A stretch of DNA of 7,867 nucleotides from Candidatus Bathyarchaeota archaeon B63 (GTDB lineage: Archaea > Thermoproteota > Bathyarchaeia > Bathyarchaeales > DTEX01), in assembly GCA_001593845.1 (NCBI GenBank), contig LUCF01000036.1:1-7867 (forward strand), given 5' to 3'. A model generated the notes under the pieces. That model saw nothing but the letters and a program-made list of their open reading frames with translations. It did not search any database and was not told the origin of the DNA. The position numbers and the translations under genes are program-made. Below, one piece after another: positions 5,406 to 7,867 of this stretch; positions within the stretch are counted from its first letter, which is position 1; each line of letters begins with the position of its first letter.

Positions 5406-6364
5406 CTGATGGCCTCCCCCGCCTCGACGAACTTCGCCAGGAGGGCGCTGAGCTGGATCTCCTCATTCGATCCCTGGAGAAGCCTGTAGTCCGTCTCGCC
5501 TATTATCTCCATGATCTTCACCTTCCATCTCTCCGGTATGTTGAGCCTGAAGACCTCGCTGTGGATCTGGGCGAGGATGTCTGAGCCCGCAAGGCCGTAC
5601 TTGAGGAGGAGCTCGCGGAGCTTATTCCGGGCCTCGATGAATCCCCCATTCAATGCCGTGAGCATCATCTCCCTAACGTCAGCCGGGTTCGCCCTTCCAA
5701 CGACGGAGTAGACGGTCTCCTCGTCTATGGGCTTCCCGGTTGAGGCGGCGGTCTGGAGGACATTGATCGTCCTCCTAAGGTCTCCCCCGCCTATCTCGAC
5801 TATGGCCTTTACCCCGTCATCGGTGATCGTGAGGCCCTCCTGCTCCGCGATGTACAGTATCCTCTTTATTATCTGCTCCTCCGGCAGGTACGTGAACCTG
5901 AAGGGGGCGCATCTTGACTGTATAGGCTCGATTATCCTTCCGCTGTAGTTCGCTATTAGTATGAACCTAGCCGTCTCCGTGTACCTCTCCATAGTCCGCC
6001 TGAGGGCCTGCTGAGCGTCGCTGGTCATGTTATCCGCCTCGTCCAGAATTAGGATCTTGAAGGGAACCTCCCCTATCGACTTAGTCCGGGCGAAGGTCTT
6101 CACGGTCTCCCTAACGACGTTTATGCCCCTCTCATCGCTCGCGTTCAGCTCCATTATGTACTCATGATATCCAGGCCCGTAGAGGTCATGGGCCAGGCAG
6201 AGAGCCGCCGTCGTCTTCCCCGTCCCAGGAGGCCCGGCGAAGATGCAGTGGGGGATGTTCCTCGCCTTGACGAAGCTCTTAAGCCTATTGACTATCTCTT
6301 CCTGGTCGATTATGTCGTCGAGGCTGCGGGGCCTATACTTCTCAGTCCACATCTCATAACTCAA
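5396..6364 (-). CDS. rfcS: Replication factor C small subunit (archaeal clamp loader)
   Basis: RfcS is the repeated AAA+ subunit of the archaeal clamp loader, usually four per complex with one RfcL. The protein has 322 residues, the normal length, with no intein. Landmarks: WTEKYRPRSLDDI at 6-18, Walker A GPPGTGKT at 44-51, LNASDERGI at 73-81, Walker B ILILDEAD with Asp108/Glu109 and Asp111, sensor 1 IANY around Asn139, the SRC arginine-finger motif at 150-152, and sensor 2 GGDLRRTINVLQ. The C-terminal collar contains LAGSDILAQIH and GSNEEIQLSALLAKF. All ATPase residues are present. I chose TTG at 6362-6364, with GGTG 7 nt upstream; ATG at 6350-6352 (codon 5) is a weaker alternative with no ribosome-binding site. 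rfcL follows after 4 nt. Upstream lies a divergent promoter region shared with the M20 amidohydrolase gene. Confidence 0.97.
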   Translation of the reverse strand: MSYEMWTEKYRPRSLDDIIDQEEIVNRLKSFVKARNIPHCIFAGPPGTGKTTAALCLAHDLYGPGYHEYIMELNASDERGINVVRETVKTFARTKSIGEVPFKILILDEADNMTSDAQQALRRTMERYTETARFILIANYSGRIIEPIQSRCAPFRFTYLPEEQIIKRILYIAEQEGLTITDDGVKAIVEIGGGDLRRTINVLQTAASTGKPIDEETVYSVVGRANPADVREMMLTALNGGFIEARNKLRELLLKYGLAGSDILAQIHSEVFRLNIPERWKVKIMEIIGETDYRLLQGSNEEIQLSALLAKFVEAGEAIRRG

Positions 6365-6406
6365 TCTTCTGCACCCTTCGGATAGATCAGGAGTTCCTCA
6401 ATACCT

Positions 6407-6413
6407 GAATATG
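6407..6413 (-). promoter_or_regulatory. Possible TATA box for rfcS-rfcL
   Basis: The minus strand reads ACATATTC around here, centred about 45 nt before the rfcS TTG at 6364. A second AT-rich candidate, CTTAATAG at about 6424-6430, lies further upstream next to the inverted repeat. Which one is used cannot be told by eye. Confidence 0.3.
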
Positions 6414-6470
6414 TCTAGGAGGCTATTAAGCATTAGATCGGCCAATGGTACAATTAAAAAGCCTCCTGGA
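6414..6470. repeat. Inverted repeat centred in the rfcS / M20 divergent promoter region
   Basis: TCTAGGAGGCT (6414-6424) and AGCCTCCTGGA (6460-6470) are inverted copies with one mismatch in 11. Each arm is flanked on its inner side by an AT-rich TTAA-containing stretch (ATTAA on the left, TTAAAAA on the right). The centre of symmetry is near 6442, between the two outward-facing promoters. It may be a two-half-site operator, or the same promoter element used in both directions. No hairpin role is obvious, as the arms are 35 nt apart. Confidence 0.5.
6452..6460 (+). promoter_or_regulatory. Probable TATA box for the M20 amidohydrolase gene
   Basis: AATTAAAAA is centred about 41 nt before the ATG at 6497 and directly abuts the right arm of the inverted repeat. 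Initiation about 25 nt downstream would leave a leader of roughly 15 nt. GGGAG touches the ATG, too close for a normal ribosome-binding site, so translation may depend on a short or near-leaderless message. Confidence 0.45.
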
Positions 6471-6496
6471 AGATTATCTTAGATCCGTGACGGGAG

Positions 6497-7867
6497 ATGC
6501 CCACGGAAAAGGCGTACGCGGTCTCCTGGATAGACAAGAACAAAGAGAGGATCATAAGGATCAGCGATGAGATATGGAGGTTCGCTGAGCTCGGCCTGAT
6601 CGAGCATAAATCCTCATCCCTCCTGATCCGGGAGCTCGAGAGGCATGGATTCAAGATTCGACGCGGAGTAGCTGGGATGCCGACGGCCTTCATCGCTTCC
6701 TACGGGGACTCAAGGCCGATCATAGCGATAATGGGCGAGTATGACGCCCTACCCGGCCTCTCACAGAAGAAGACCCCTCATAAGGAGCCTCTGAAGCCCG
6801 GAGGCCCCGGTCACGGGTGCGGCCATAACATCCATGGGGCAAGCGGGTTGGCTGCCGCCCTGGCCGTCCGATACGCAGTTGAGAAGTATGGGCTGGAAGG
6901 GACCATACGGTTCTACGGCTGCCCAGCTGAGGAGAACTTCAGCGGGAAGGTCTTCATGGTGAGGGATGGATTCTTCAGCGATGTGGATGCCGCCCTAAGC
7001 CATCATCCAGACACGATGAATGGGGCCAACTTGAAGAGCTGCCTGGCGGTCAACTCCGTTAAGTTCCACTTCTACGGCGAGGCTGCTCATGCGAGCTGGT
7101 CCCCGCATCGGGGCAGAAGCGCCCTTGACGCTGTTGAGCTGATGAACATCGGCGTCAACTTCCTCAGGGAGCACATCATTCAGGACGCTCGGGTACACTA
7201 CATGATAGAGAGGGGAGGGGAGCAGCCGAACATAGTTCCAGAGTACGCTCGGAGCTGGTACTACATCAGGGCGCCTGAGAGGGAGCAGGTAGAGTTCATT
7301 CACGGCTGGATCCTGGACATCGCTGAGGGAGCCGCGAAGATGACGAGGACCAGGCTCCGGCAAGAGTTCATCGGTGGACTCTACAATAGGATACCCAACA
7401 GGGCGATATCCGAGACTATAGTCAGGAACATGCGTGAGATAGGCCTCCCAGAATACACGGATGAGGATCTGAAGTTCGCTGAGGAGATCGCGAAGACCAT
7501 ACCCTCAGAGATGAAGATCGAGGAGCTGAGGAGATCAAAGAGGCCAGGATGGGAGCGGCTGATCGGGAAGATCCTCGACGATGAGATCCCAGATCCATGG
7601 GGGGAGGGAGAGATAAGCCACGCAAGCACGGACGTTGCGGATGTCAGCTGGCAGACGCCGACAGTCGAGTTCAGCACAGCCGCATGGGTTCTCGGGACTC
7701 CTGCCCACTCATGGCAGGCCACGGCTCAAAGCGGCGTAGGGCTTGGGCATAGATCCCTCATCTTCGCAGCGAAGGTCATGGCTGCAACGGCGATCGACCT
7801 CATGATGAGCCGGGATCTCCTAAGGGAAGCCAAAGAGGAGCATAGGCGGAGGCTCGGGGGAAGAAAA
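6497..7867 (+). CDS. M20-family amidohydrolase, AbgB-like (3' end outside window)
   Basis: The frame is open for 457 codons and leaves the right edge. E. coli AbgB is about 480 residues, so little is missing. It resembles M20 amidohydrolases such as AbgB, which splits p-aminobenzoyl-glutamate; related enzymes cut indole-3-acetyl amino acids or N-acyl amino acids. Visible motifs: DEIWRFAELGL (24-34), IMGEYDALPGLSQ (78-90), the metal-site GHGCGHNIHG (105-114), CPAEENFSGK (142-151) with Glu145/Glu146, SHHPD (168-172), the dimerisation-domain start EAAHASWSPHRGRSALDAVE (195-214), ASTDVADVSWQTP (376-388), and GTPAHSW with His404. All expected metal ligands are present, so it should be an active binuclear-metal hydrolase. 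No signal peptide is seen; it is probably cytosolic. ATG 6497 is chosen because an in-frame TGA lies at 6488-6490 and the conserved N-terminal helix begins soon after. It diverges from rfcS. Its natural substrate in archaea cannot be stated from sequence. Confidence 0.92.
   Translation, partial: MPTEKAYAVSWIDKNKERIIRISDEIWRFAELGLIEHKSSSLLIRELERHGFKIRRGVAGMPTAFIASYGDSRPIIAIMGEYDALPGLSQKKTPHKEPLKPGGPGHGCGHNIHGASGLAAALAVRYAVEKYGLEGTIRFYGCPAEENFSGKVFMVRDGFFSDVDAALSHHPDTMNGANLKSCLAVNSVKFHFYGEAAHASWSPHRGRSALDAVELMNIGVNFLREHIIQDARVHYMIERGGEQPNIVPEYARSWYYIRAPEREQVEFIHGWILDIAEGAAKMTRTRLRQEFIGGLYNRIPNRAISETIVRNMREIGLPEYTDEDLKFAEEIAKTIPSEMKIEELRRSKRPGWERLIGKILDDEIPDPWGEGEISHASTDVADVSWQTPTVEFSTAAWVLGTPAHSWQATAQSGVGLGHRSLIFAAKVMAATAIDLMMSRDLLREAKEEHRRRLGGRK

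Noticed and set aside
5392..5466. Longer rfcL reading frame starting at ATG 5466
   Set aside because: The extra 25 residues (Ser/Arg-rich) are unlike any RFC N-terminus and lie over conserved rfcS coding sequence in another frame. The TTG at 5391 has a good ribosome-binding site and begins the expected NIPWTLKYRP segment.
6995..7722. Minus-strand open frames opposite the M20 gene
   Set aside because: The plus strand carries conserved metal-binding motifs throughout; the antisense frames show no family features and no ribosome-binding site of note.

Overview
The window looks like chromosomal DNA of an archaeon, probably a thermophilic member of the TACK/Crenarchaeota-like side. The evidence is an intein-free archaeal clamp-loader pair (RFC small and large subunits), an AdkA-type kinase domain, archaeal-style MoaC and MoaB, purine-rich ribosome-binding sites, TATA-like boxes about 40 nt before several starts, and heavy use of AGG/ATA codons with TTG starts. 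The lineage cannot be fixed further by eye. I see no tRNA, rRNA, CRISPR array, insertion sequence or phage gene, and no stretch over 300 bases lacks a gene.

Layout. Positions 1-939 (minus strand, running off the left edge) encode an HD-domain phosphohydrolase. Positions 1034-2194 (minus) encode a two-domain protein: an archaeal adenylate-kinase-like P-loop domain with an altered Walker A, fused to a nucleoside 2-deoxyribosyltransferase/DNPH1-like domain. A divergent promoter region (2195-2400) follows. A plus-strand operon at 2401-4104 encodes an unrecognised helical protein, MoaC and MoaB. A short convergent gap (4105-4167) separates it from the minus-strand pair rfcL (4168-5391) and rfcS (5396-6364), which are transcribed rfcS first. 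A second divergent region (6365-6496) carries an 11-nt inverted repeat, and beyond it an M20-family amidohydrolase (AbgB-like, 6497 to the right edge) reads rightward.

How the genes fit together. RfcS and RfcL assemble into the clamp loader that places PCNA on primer-template DNA. MoaC and MoaB perform two steps of molybdopterin (Mo or W) cofactor synthesis, and the upstream helical gene probably belongs to the same transcript. The HD protein and the kinase/NDT-like fusion are neighbours on one strand, and both belong to superfamilies that act on nucleotides, so a shared role in nucleotide salvage or pool clean-up is a reasonable inference but is unproven. That pair, and the fusion in particular, is the part of the window most likely to hold undescribed biology. 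All four minus-strand genes appear to start with TTG, and all four plus-strand genes with ATG.
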